Source: Phascolarctobacterium sp.
Lineage (GTDB): Bacteria; Bacillota; Negativicutes; Acidaminococcales; Acidaminococcaceae
DNA: 46,732 nucleotides
Reading direction: 5' to 3'
Assembly: GCA_017457085.1 (NCBI GenBank)
Contig: JAFTID010000001.1
Coordinates: 1 to 46,732 of the forward strand
In this document: piece after piece, positions 34,810-42,611 of the stretch
Layout: every line of letters starts with the position of its first letter
How positions within the stretch are numbered: position 1 is the first letter of the stretch
The notes under the pieces: generated by a model
Told to the model about the DNA's origin: nothing
The model's input: the letters and a program-made list of their open reading frames with translations, nothing else
The model's database searches: none
Made by a program: the position numbers and the translations under genes

Positions 34810-35336
34810 TGAAACAAGAATTACGTTTATCTGGCACCGGCGGTCAAGGCTTGATTCTTGCCGGCATCATCTTAGCTGAAGCTGCACTCCTCGATGGCAA
34901 GCTTGCTATCCAATCCCAATCCTATGGTCCGGAAGCACGCGGTGGCTCCTCTAAATCTGAAGTTATGATTTCTGAAGAAGCTATCCACTTCCCGAAAGTT
35001 ACCGAACCTAACCTGCTCCTTGCTATGAGCCAAGAAGCTGCTAACAAATACAGTACTGACCTTTCCCCTGAAAGCATTCTTGTTACTGACAGCCTTTTCG
35101 TAAGCAAACTGCCTGCTCACAGCGGAAAAATTTACGAACTGCCCATCACCCATTCTGCTAAAGAAGTTTTGGGAAAAGCGCTGTTTGCTAACATCATCGC
35201 TTTGGGCGCATTGGTAAAAATTACCAACATCGTTTCTGAAGAATCTTTGGTTAAAGCAGTTTTGAACCGCGTTCCCAAAGGAACTGAAGAAATTAACAAA
35301 AAGGCACTTCAATTAGGCATGGACTTAGTAAAATAA
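34809..35336 (+). CDS. korC: 2-oxoacid:ferredoxin oxidoreductase, gamma subunit
   Basis: 175 residues; a PFOR gamma-type domain with GTGGQGLILAGIILAEAA and SQSYGPEARGGSSKSEV, both typical. It is translationally coupled to korB and closes the operon before a terminator. It completes the four-subunit enzyme. Confidence 0.94.
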   Translation: MKQELRLSGTGGQGLILAGIILAEAALLDGKLAIQSQSYGPEARGGSSKSEVMISEEAIHFPKVTEPNLLLAMSQEAANKYSTDLSPESILVTDSLFVSKLPAHSGKIYELPITHSAKEVLGKALFANIIALGALVKITNIVSEESLVKAVLNRVPKGTEEINKKALQLGMDLVK

Positions 35337-35354
35337 TAGTCTAAGAAATAACAG

Positions 35355-35386
35355 AGGCTCCGCATTTCGCGGAGCCTTATTTTTTA
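35355..35386. terminator. Terminator with GCTCCGC/GCGGAGC stem (copy 2)
   Basis: AGGCTCCGC (35355-35363) pairs with GCGGAGCCT (35369-35377), then TATTTTTTA. It serves korDABC, and perhaps the convergent transporter gene. Nearly identical to the copy at 28434. Confidence 0.95.
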
Positions 35387-35397
35387 TTATGAAGTTC

Positions 35398-36807
35398 TTA
35401 CCAGAGACCGATAACTTTCCACCAGATGGTACCAACGCCCAAGAAGCAGATTAAGTTAACGATGGAAACGATGAAACCAATCTTCCACCATTCAGCTTGG
35501 GTTAAGTAACCAGCACCAAAATAAATGGGAGCAGGACCAGTTGCATAGTGAGTTAAACCACCCATAATACCAGTTAAGCTTGCCAATGCCATTGCACTTA
35601 AACCAGCAGGAGCACCTGCTTCAATAGCAACAGCTACGAAAGCTGCGAACATTGCGGAAACGTGAGCAGAAAGGCTGGCAAAGCCATAGTGAGCATACAT
35701 ATAGATAACTGCCAAAATCAAGAGAGCAGTAATACCGCTGATGCCACCCATGTTTGCAGCAACAATTTTTGCAAACCAAGCGATGAAGCCGGATTTGTTC
35801 AATGCAGTTGCAAGGCTCATCAAGCCGCCCATCCAAACCAGGGTATCCCAAGCGCCTTTTTCTTTAATAACGTCGTCCCATTCAATTGCATGACGGCACA
35901 GCATAATACCAATGCAAACCAGCGCAATCATGGTAGCGTTGAAGCCGGTGAAGGAAGAAGTAGCCCACAGGCCAAGAGCCATCAAGAATACTGCCAAAAC
36001 AGTTTTTTCATCGCTGCTCATGGGTCCCATAGCTGCCAATTCTTTCCGAGCGATTTCCGGAGCTTCCGGAGTTTCTTTCAGTTCAGGCGGGAACAGTTTG
36101 TAAATGAGGTACGGGCAAATAATCAAAGCCAAAATACCGGGCACGATACAAGCCAATGCCCAACCGCCCCAAGAAATATTAACGCCTGCAGCTTGTGCAG
36201 CCAAAGCCACGCACAAGGAGTTAGGAGCCACAGAGGTAATGAACATGGAAGAAGTGATGCAGTCTGCTTGGAAAGTAGATTTCATCAAATAAGCGCCAAT
36301 GCGTTTTCTAGATTTTTCGTCCGGTTCAGATTCAAATGCAGAACACAAGCTGCGAACTACCGGGAACAGAATACCACCGCCACGAGCAGTGTTGGACGGA
36401 GTTGCCGGAGAAATAATCAAGTCAGTAATCGCCATGGTATAACCAAGCTTCAAGGAGCTGCTACCGATGGCAGCCATAATTTTATAAGCAATTCTCTTGC
36501 CCAAACCGGATTTGATAAAGCCAAGAGCAAAGAGGAAAGCACTAACAATCAACCAAATGGTTGCGTTACCAAAGCCTGCCAACGCTTCAGCAGGTTTTAC
36601 AACTTTCAGGAAACCAGTTAAGCCTACGGAAATAAGTGCAATAGCACCAATGGGTAGCGGGTGAAGAATGAAGCCTACAATGGTAGCAACAAAGATAGCA
36701 AATACTTTCATTGCTTGGGGTTTTAATCCCTCAGGCACAGGCATAAACCAAATCGCCAGGCCTACGAGAATAGTGAAGAGACCTTTTTGGAAATTAGTTT
36801 TTAACAT
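35398..36807 (-). CDS. DASS-family (SLC13) sodium:dicarboxylate symporter
   Basis: 469 residues from the ATG at 36807, with GAGGTGAACTT before it; the longer form to 36840 has no Shine-Dalgarno. It has about 11 membrane segments. The DASS signature near SPATPSNTARGGGILFPV holds the SNT sodium/carboxylate motif; a second occurs near TSVAPNSLC. The CitT/TtdT-like branch exchanges or imports C4-C6 carboxylates. In a succinate-using Negativicute, succinate or 2-oxoglutarate is a likely substrate, and the convergent korDABC operon would fit; this is inference. Confidence 0.92.
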   Translation of the reverse strand: MLKTNFQKGLFTILVGLAIWFMPVPEGLKPQAMKVFAIFVATIVGFILHPLPIGAIALISVGLTGFLKVVKPAEALAGFGNATIWLIVSAFLFALGFIKSGLGKRIAYKIMAAIGSSSLKLGYTMAITDLIISPATPSNTARGGGILFPVVRSLCSAFESEPDEKSRKRIGAYLMKSTFQADCITSSMFITSVAPNSLCVALAAQAAGVNISWGGWALACIVPGILALIICPYLIYKLFPPELKETPEAPEIARKELAAMGPMSSDEKTVLAVFLMALGLWATSSFTGFNATMIALVCIGIMLCRHAIEWDDVIKEKGAWDTLVWMGGLMSLATALNKSGFIAWFAKIVAANMGGISGITALLILAVIYMYAHYGFASLSAHVSAMFAAFVAVAIEAGAPAGLSAMALASLTGIMGGLTHYATGPAPIYFGAGYLTQAEWWKIGFIVSIVNLICFLGVGTIWWKVIGLW

Positions 36808-36950
36808 AAGTTCACCTCTTTTAAAATGTGGTACTCTCATTATACATTAAAAATCATTAAGCGTATACCACTTTCGGAAACTTTTCCAAAATTTTACCAC
36901 TTTTGTAAAGAACAATGCACAAAATATTTTTGCAGTGTCCACGAAATTAA

Positions 36951-36977
36951 AAAGAGCAGACGAAATGTCTGCTCTTT
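36951..36977 (-). terminator. ftsH terminator
   Basis: AAAGAGCAGAC pairs with GTCTGCTCTTT over 5 nt; on the minus strand a T-run follows the stem, just after the ftsH stop. Confidence 0.9.
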
Positions 36978-36987
36978 GTGTACATTG

Positions 36988-38838
36988 TTATGCTTGTTTT
37001 TCTTCAACGATTGCCAGCTCTTGAGCATCGCCGTTTAATACAGCCATGAACTCTTCGCCGGTAATGGTTTCTTTTTCCAAGAGGAAGTTGGCAAGCTCAT
37101 CTAATTTTTCACGATTGTTACTCAAAATTGCACGCGCCTTAGCGTGAGCTTCCTTGATGATTTCCAGAACCTTGGCATCTATCTTGCCAGCAGTTTCTGC
37201 ACTACATTGCAGGGAAGCATCGCCACCAAGATACATATTGTTAATCACTTCGGTTGCCATCATATCGAACTCTTCCGTCATGCCAAGGCGAGTTACCATT
37301 GCCCGGGCAATTCTTGTTGCCTGTTCAATATCATTAGCTGCACCACTGGTAATGTGACCAAAAACAATTTCTTCCGCACTACGACCACCAGTAATAGTAA
37401 CAATCTTGTTGAAAAGTTCTTCCTTCTTCATCAGCACGGAATCGTTTTCAGCAATTTGCATGGTGTAACCCAACGCACCATTGGTACGAGGAATAATGGT
37501 AATCTTATGAACAGGGGCAGAATGTTTCTGCATTGCCGCAACCAACGCGTGACCAATTTCGTGGTAAGCGATTACTTTCTTTTCTTCAGGAGAAATTACT
37601 GCACCCTTACGTTGGTAGCCTGCGATGACAACTTCAATGGATTCTTCCAAATCTGCCTGCTCTACCACTTTGCGTTGCATTTTTACTGCGCGCAAAGCTG
37701 CTTCGTTAACGATGTTGGCAAGCTCTGCACCGGAAGCACCGGCAGTAGCACGAGCCAGTTCATTGAAATCAACATCGTCTGCAATCTTAATATTTTTAGC
37801 ATGTACACGCAGGATTGCCTCACGACCTTGCAGGTCAGGAAGCTCTACCGGAATACGTCTATCGAAACGTCCGGGGCGTAACAGAGCTTTATCTAAGGTT
37901 TCAGGACGGTTGGTCGCCGCAAGGATTACTACGCCTTTACTTCCGTCAAAGCCGTCCATTTCGGAAAGCAGTTGGTTCAAGGTTTGCTCACGCTCGTCAT
38001 TGCCACCAAATTGTCCGCTATCCCTACGCTTACCGATAGCATCAATTTCATCGATGAACACGATGCAAGGAGCTTTCTCCTCTGCTTGCTTAAACAAATC
38101 GCGAACACGGGCAGCGCCCATACCTACGAACATTTCAATAAATTCACTGCCGCTAATGGAGAAGAAGGGAACCTTGGCTTCGCCTGCAACAGCTTTTGCC
38201 AGCAAGGTTTTACCTGTACCCGGAGGTCCTACCAGAAGGGCACCCTTGGGCATATTAGCGCCAATTTCTTTATACTTGGCAGGGTTGTGGAGGAAGTCTA
38301 CCATTTCCATAAGGGCTTCTTTAGCCTCGTCCTGTCCTGCTACGTCTTTAAAGCTTTTACCAGTTTGCGCCTCAACGTACACTTTAGCATTGCTCTTGCC
38401 AAAGGTCATGGCATTGCCACCGCCCATACGGTTACCCATGTAGCGCATAAAGAGCTGTCCTAAACCGAAGAACAGCAAAATGGGAAATACCCAGTTTTTA
38501 AAGAAGCTTACGATAAAACTGTCTTCCTTGGGAACAACTTGGCTAAATTCAACCTTACTGCTCATCAAACGTTCTACAAGCTGAGGATCATCTACACGAC
38601 CAGTTACGTAAATTTGCTGCTCGTCAGTACCTTTACCCAAAGCAGCAATGCGTTTATCAGTAATTTCTACCTTAGAAAACTTATCCTCGTCCACCATTTG
38701 AATAAAGGCGCCGTAGGAAAGCTCGTGTACCTTGGGACTAAAGAACTTCGGCACAACGTAGGTATTAATTAACATGATGAACAAAATTGTCATTACGTAA
38801 TAATAAATTAAAGGCTTTTGCTTTTTGCTATCACCCAT
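36988..38838 (-). CDS. ftsH: ATP-dependent zinc metalloprotease FtsH
   Basis: 616 residues. Two N-terminal membrane segments (about 10-27 and 110-128) flank a periplasmic domain. The AAA+ domain has Walker A GPPGTGKT (Lys210), Walker B IVFIDEIDAIG, and the second-region AATNRPETLDKALLRPGRFDR. The M41 protease site is HEIGH (His426, Glu427, His430); most FtsH proteins have HEAGH, so Ile is an unusual but probably tolerated change beside the catalytic Glu. It degrades misfolded membrane proteins and regulators. Single gene. Confidence 0.97.
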   Translation of the reverse strand: MGDSKKQKPLIYYYVMTILFIMLINTYVVPKFFSPKVHELSYGAFIQMVDEDKFSKVEITDKRIAALGKGTDEQQIYVTGRVDDPQLVERLMSSKVEFSQVVPKEDSFIVSFFKNWVFPILLFFGLGQLFMRYMGNRMGGGNAMTFGKSNAKVYVEAQTGKSFKDVAGQDEAKEALMEMVDFLHNPAKYKEIGANMPKGALLVGPPGTGKTLLAKAVAGEAKVPFFSISGSEFIEMFVGMGAARVRDLFKQAEEKAPCIVFIDEIDAIGKRRDSGQFGGNDEREQTLNQLLSEMDGFDGSKGVVILAATNRPETLDKALLRPGRFDRRIPVELPDLQGREAILRVHAKNIKIADDVDFNELARATAGASGAELANIVNEAALRAVKMQRKVVEQADLEESIEVVIAGYQRKGAVISPEEKKVIAYHEIGHALVAAMQKHSAPVHKITIIPRTNGALGYTMQIAENDSVLMKKEELFNKIVTITGGRSAEEIVFGHITSGAANDIEQATRIARAMVTRLGMTEEFDMMATEVINNMYLGGDASLQCSAETAGKIDAKVLEIIKEAHAKARAILSNNREKLDELANFLLEKETITGEEFMAVLNGDAQELAIVEEKQA

Positions 38839-39012
38839 ACCATCATCTCCTTGTATAATTTCTTACTTATATGTATATGATACCCTGTCCCTAATTTTTT
38901 CACAAACGAAAAATTTGTAAACTCCCAATTTTATTGCTTCATATATTTATACACGTAACATTTCACAAAGAAAATTCCTTGCGTAAAAATTCCCCGTGAA
39001 TTTGGAAGTTTA

Positions 39013-39021
39013 TGTTATAAT
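39013..39021 (+). promoter_or_regulatory. Extended -10 promoter of the 513-residue unknown gene
   Basis: TGTTATAAT at 39013-39021 is an extended -10 element (TG-n-TATAAT), 33 nt before the ATG. No good -35 box is seen. Confidence 0.55.
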
Positions 39022-39054
39022 ATAAAAGTTACTACTCAACGTAAGGAAGATTAT

Positions 39055-40596
39055 ATGAACCCCATTAGCATTTTTGAATACGTAAAAAACAATATAGATG
39101 AAGAAGGTCGTTTTGCCAGCGAAGTTTTGCCTGACGACCCGTCCCCCAATGTTCCCCGCCCCTTAGGCGCAGAAGACGCTTACTTCTACACGACAGAAGT
39201 TCCCCCTGACACAGAAGGTGCAGAAAACACCGTAAAATTTTTGAAGCAGTACATTGCTATTCCCTGTCTGGAAAGCAAGCGCCGTTTTAATGAACACCTG
39301 CGTAAAATTTTCGTAGCAGCCCTTTGCGATGCTTTCTTGGAAAAATTTACTGCTGACGAACTGACACCGGAAGTCATGGAGCTTGCAGAAGAAAACTTTT
39401 ATAACGCTACCCACAGGGAGCAAGTAAAGTTTTCCATGATTATCTTTGGTCTTTACGGTATGCAAAGCATCAAAGAACAACTTCCTGATTTATGGCACGA
39501 CCTTGTAACCATTGCCCGTTGCGAAGAATTTACCTTCTTCTTTCTCTATGCGTGCCGTACTACCCAATTTGCTCCACAGGAAGAAATTTGGCAGCTTTTG
39601 CATTGCACCAACAGCTGGGGCAAAGTTTATGCCATTAACGCCGCAGAGTTCGACACTCCCGGCAAACAGCAATGGCTTCTGGAAAACGGCTACGATATGA
39701 CCATTGAATATCCGCCGCTTTCTGTAAAAATGATTAAAGAGAGCAAGCTAGCAGAAGTTTTAGAGGCTGACAAAATTGGCTACGATGCCTACAAAGGTGC
39801 CGCAGCAATTTTAAATAACTTCCTGCTGTTACTGAACAATTTTGCTCCGGAGGTAGTTGAAGAAAACTTTAACACTACGTCCATTGATTTGGAGCAGCTT
39901 TTAACCAACTTCCTGCGCCACGCTAAAGATATTGCTACAAAGCCGGAAGAACTGCTCGACGTAGTTGGTCTGTGCATTGGCTTAAACAATTTAGTGGACA
40001 GCGAAAATTGGTATAAGCTTTCTGCTAACCAATGTCACACCATCATTGCAGCCTGCGACAAGCTTATTTATCAAACAGATTGGCAAGAATATCTCGATAC
40101 CAATCTTATCTCCAATGCAGGCGAAATCAACTACACTCTCTGCGAATTTGCTTACGAAGTAGATATCGATATCTGGCCTCGCCTGTATTCCTACTTCTCT
40201 GAAAACCCAGCAGAAATAAAACTGCTTCCCTTCTTACTTTCTTCCTCTGGTGATGACCGTTATAAAAAAGTTCTGAACGTAGTAGAAGAAAACATCTACC
40301 AGTATTTAACTGATAAATTCGCTCTAAACGTTCCCCTGAAATTTTTACACAACCATCCCGACGAGGGCGTAAGCATCATCATCGCAGCACTGCACTCCAT
40401 TTACGATTGGCCTAGAGGACTTGCCTGCATGGTGCTAGAAGAATGGGGACACGAACATTTAACTCCTGCGTTGCGCCACGCATTGCTTGCTGCCCAAGAA
40501 CTTAATCAGCATCCCGTTGTCAATGCTCGCATTGAAGCACTGCTGACAGGCAAAAGTTTTAATTTAGAAGAATTAGTCCCCAACGATTTAACCTAA
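39055..40596 (+). CDS. Unknown protein, 513 residues, mostly helical
   Basis: ATG with AAGGA upstream. I do not recognise a family. It is acidic and soluble, with no signal peptide or membrane segment. Sequence composition suggests repeated helical pairs, as in HEAT/TPR-like scaffolds (for example PLSVKMIKESKLAEVLEADK and LEQLLTNFLRHAKDIA). Many Trp, Cys and Phe residues are spread through it. It stands alone between ftsH (divergent) and the queuosine operon (convergent), with its own promoter and terminator. It codes densely with host-like codons, so it is likely a lineage-specific core gene rather than a newcomer. Confidence 0.75.
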   Translation: MNPISIFEYVKNNIDEEGRFASEVLPDDPSPNVPRPLGAEDAYFYTTEVPPDTEGAENTVKFLKQYIAIPCLESKRRFNEHLRKIFVAALCDAFLEKFTADELTPEVMELAEENFYNATHREQVKFSMIIFGLYGMQSIKEQLPDLWHDLVTIARCEEFTFFFLYACRTTQFAPQEEIWQLLHCTNSWGKVYAINAAEFDTPGKQQWLLENGYDMTIEYPPLSVKMIKESKLAEVLEADKIGYDAYKGAAAILNNFLLLLNNFAPEVVEENFNTTSIDLEQLLTNFLRHAKDIATKPEELLDVVGLCIGLNNLVDSENWYKLSANQCHTIIAACDKLIYQTDWQEYLDTNLISNAGEINYTLCEFAYEVDIDIWPRLYSYFSENPAEIKLLPFLLSSSGDDRYKKVLNVVEENIYQYLTDKFALNVPLKFLHNHPDEGVSIIIAALHSIYDWPRGLACMVLEEWGHEHLTPALRHALLAAQELNQHPVVNARIEALLTGKSFNLEELVPNDLT

Positions 40597-40610
40597 CACC
40601 AAAAAAGTTA

Positions 40611-40640
40611 AAGCTCCGCATCCCGCGGAGCTTGTTTTAT
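40611..40640 (+). terminator. Terminator with GCTCCGC/GCGGAGC stem (copy 3)
   Basis: AAGCTCCGC (40611-40619) pairs with GCGGAGCTT (40625-40633), then GTTTTATTTT. Same core stem as at 28434 and 35355. Confidence 0.92.
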
Positions 40641-40683
40641 TTTAAGACTAAACACACTAAAAGCTTAAAGCAATTTTTTGAAG

Positions 40684-41376
40684 CTAGCTTCTTTTATGAA
40701 GATGACGTGCCAAATATACAAAGGGCGTGTCTAAAAGACTGGTAGTAAAGAAAACAACGTAACTAAAAATCACGATATCTATTAATGTAGAAGTGTCATA
40801 CACTCCGTAAAATGCACCTAAAGTAAAGAGTATAGTGTTCAAAAGTTGAGAAAGCATTGTTGAGCCATTGTTGCGAATCCACAAATATTTTCTGCTACTG
40901 CCAAACTTTCTACTGGTGAACGCCCACCACCAATGATACAGCCATACGTCAATTTTTTGAACAACAGCATAAACTAGCAAGCCCATTATCATAATACGCG
41001 GGGTGTTGCTAAAAATGGTAACGATGCTTGGAAATACCATGTCTTCTGCCGCAGGAGTGAAGCAAAGCCAAAATTGAGATACCACTATAAAACTGATAGA
41101 AGTCATAATGCCAATGTTAACAGCAGTATTAGCATGCTTCTTTCCGTACAGTTCGCTCAAAATATCTGTCACTAAAAAGGTTGAAGCAAACAAAATATTC
41201 CCCAAGGTCTGCTGCATACCAAATGCATCTACTAAAATCATTACTTCGATGTTGGCAGCAACAGTTGCCAGTACGGTCCAGCAGTACAAGCCTTTTTCTT
41301 TTAAGAAATAGTACCACAGAATCACACTGCCATACACAAATATTAAATTTAAGACTAACAGTACTTCATTGCTCAT
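40684..41376 (-). CDS. Queuosine precursor transporter (YhhQ/VUT family)
   Basis: 230 residues with about six membrane segments. The family core is present: DAFGMQQTLGNILFASTFLVTDILSELYGKKHAN. YhhQ proteins import queuosine precursors (preQ0, preQ1 or queuine). The start overlaps the stop of the upstream radical SAM gene (TAATG), and the pair lies behind a preQ1-I-like riboswitch, which strongly supports the role. Confidence 0.92.
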   Translation of the reverse strand: MSNEVLLVLNLIFVYGSVILWYYFLKEKGLYCWTVLATVAANIEVMILVDAFGMQQTLGNILFASTFLVTDILSELYGKKHANTAVNIGIMTSISFIVVSQFWLCFTPAAEDMVFPSIVTIFSNTPRIMIMGLLVYAVVQKIDVWLYHWWWAFTSRKFGSSRKYLWIRNNGSTMLSQLLNTILFTLGAFYGVYDTSTLIDIVIFSYVVFFTTSLLDTPFVYLARHLHKRS

Positions 41377-42095
41377 TAAATACCTACTCCAAAATCTGTA
41401 TTGTTCAACAAAATATCTACTCGTTCATCAGCCTTATACAAAGGAAAGATTTCTTCTTTAAAAATTTTAATCACCTGTGGGTCAGGCAGGATAGGCTTCG
41501 TATTGGGAACTATAATGTTCACGCATACACGCTCAAAATATTGCAAACCAGTTTCAATGTCTTTCAGCATACTTACCTTACTTTGACCAGGCAAGCCTTG
41601 TAATAAACAAACTTGGTCAAAATATTGGGCGATTTCTTCGTGATTAGCGTTCCCCATTCCCTTATCCAAATAGCTTTCACGGAAAAGACTGTCAAAAGTT
41701 TCCACTCCTATTTTGAGTTTAACTGTTACCCCAGCTTCAGCAAATCTCTTTTTAAAATCACCAATCAATTCACGATGAAGCCAATGACATTCAAAATAAA
41801 CAACTTCTATTTGCTTTTCCTTACAAATTTCAAGAATCAAAGCAATCGTTTCTTCATCTAAATCACAGAAGCTACCAGAATTAATTACTTCCAATATTTT
41901 GAACTCGCCATTTACCTGCTGAAGAACTTTTTTATTCAATTCATAGTTTGCCTTTTCATCTAGGCTAAAATCCGTATGATAATCACAAAAACGGCAACGT
42001 CTCCATTTACAGCCATTGCCACGTAAAAGGACAATCTCACGTGGATTCTTCTCTAAAATTTTTGCATATCTATTTTCAAAAGGGACTGTAGCCAT
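41376..42095 (-). CDS. Radical SAM protein of the queuosine-salvage operon
   Basis: 239 residues; ATG preceded by CGAGGTAC. The cluster motif is C29-x4-C34-x2-C37 (CKWRRCRFC), not the classical CX3CX2C. A TIM-barrel-like pattern follows (INSGSFCD, VVYFECHWLHRE, LKIGVET, LLQGLPGQSK). Its link to YhhQ and the riboswitch suggests action on queuine or queuosine. A queuine lyase (QueL-like) that frees the base precursor, or a RaSEA-related enzyme, are candidates; I cannot decide between them. No queuosine synthesis genes are in the window, which fits salvage. Confidence 0.8.
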   Translation of the reverse strand: MATVPFENRYAKILEKNPREIVLLRGNGCKWRRCRFCDYHTDFSLDEKANYELNKKVLQQVNGEFKILEVINSGSFCDLDEETIALILEICKEKQIEVVYFECHWLHRELIGDFKKRFAEAGVTVKLKIGVETFDSLFRESYLDKGMGNANHEEIAQYFDQVCLLQGLPGQSKVSMLKDIETGLQYFERVCVNIIVPNTKPILPDPQVIKIFKEEIFPLYKADERVDILLNNTDFGVGI

Positions 42096-42125
42096 TTTCG
42101 TACCTCGGACAAACTTATTAGAAAC

Positions 42126-42150
42126 AAAAAAGACGTACCTACGGCACGCC
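42126..42150 (-). terminator. Terminator of the preQ1 riboswitch
   Basis: On the minus strand GGCGTGCC pairs with GGTACGTC through eight pairs (two G-T) over GTA, followed by TTTTTT. It is the expression platform between aptamer and radical SAM gene. Confidence 0.85.
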
Positions 42151-42179
42151 CAAAATAACTGACTTCTAATTCAGCGGTT

Positions 42180-42219
42180 CCGTAGTTTTGTTTATAGACA
42201 GGATGGTCACGAACTGTCT
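42180..42219 (-). promoter_or_regulatory. PreQ1-I riboswitch
   Basis: Minus strand: stem AGACAG/CTGTCT, internal loop TTCGTGACCAT, then the A-rich tail ATAAACAAAACTACGG. This is the layout of the small class I preQ1 aptamer (stem, C/U-rich loop, A-rich tail that folds back). The tail end CTACGG can pair with CCGTAG in the downstream terminator, which would make it an antiterminator when preQ1 is absent. Confidence 0.85.
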
Positions 42220-42270
42220 GCTATAAAATTACATTGCTATTATAACTACAAGTACATAAAATTGCAAGTA

Positions 42271-42301
42271 AAAACGCCCACACTTTTGTGCGGGCGTTAC
42301 G
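42271..42301 (-). terminator. Terminator of tRNA-Thr
   Basis: Arms AACGCCCACAC and GTGCGGGCGTT pair with one A-C mismatch over TTTT. On the minus strand a TTTTTA tail follows. Confidence 0.8.
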
Positions 42302-42308
42302 TTTTCAG

Positions 42309-42384
<76 letters not shown>

Positions 42385-42459
42385 AATTGTGTTTTAATAG
42401 GCGAAGAACCGCATAGGCACTAGGGTTTCGGGCTTTTGGGATTTGCGTATCTTTCATGC

Positions 42460-42565
42460 TTCTATGCAAAGAATGCATAAAATCGCACCCATAACACACC
42501 CATTTGCACCTATAAACGCCAGTCCATTTACAAATGCACCCACAAGTGCACCCATAAATCCCCTA
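42460..42565 (-). repeat. Degenerate GGGTGCA repeat array
   Basis: On the minus strand the core (A/G)TGGGTGCA, or a one- or two-base variant of it, appears about five times in roughly 80 nt, with gaps of about 8 to 25 nt. It lies between tRNA-Thr and the primase-helicase gene. It could be iterons for replication or recombinase arm sites; the short plus-strand frame through it (proline/alanine-rich) is a by-product of the repeats. Confidence 0.6.
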
Positions 42566-42611
42566 TTTTCACTGTGCAACATTATAGACCAAAAGCATAT
42601 CTTTTGCAATA

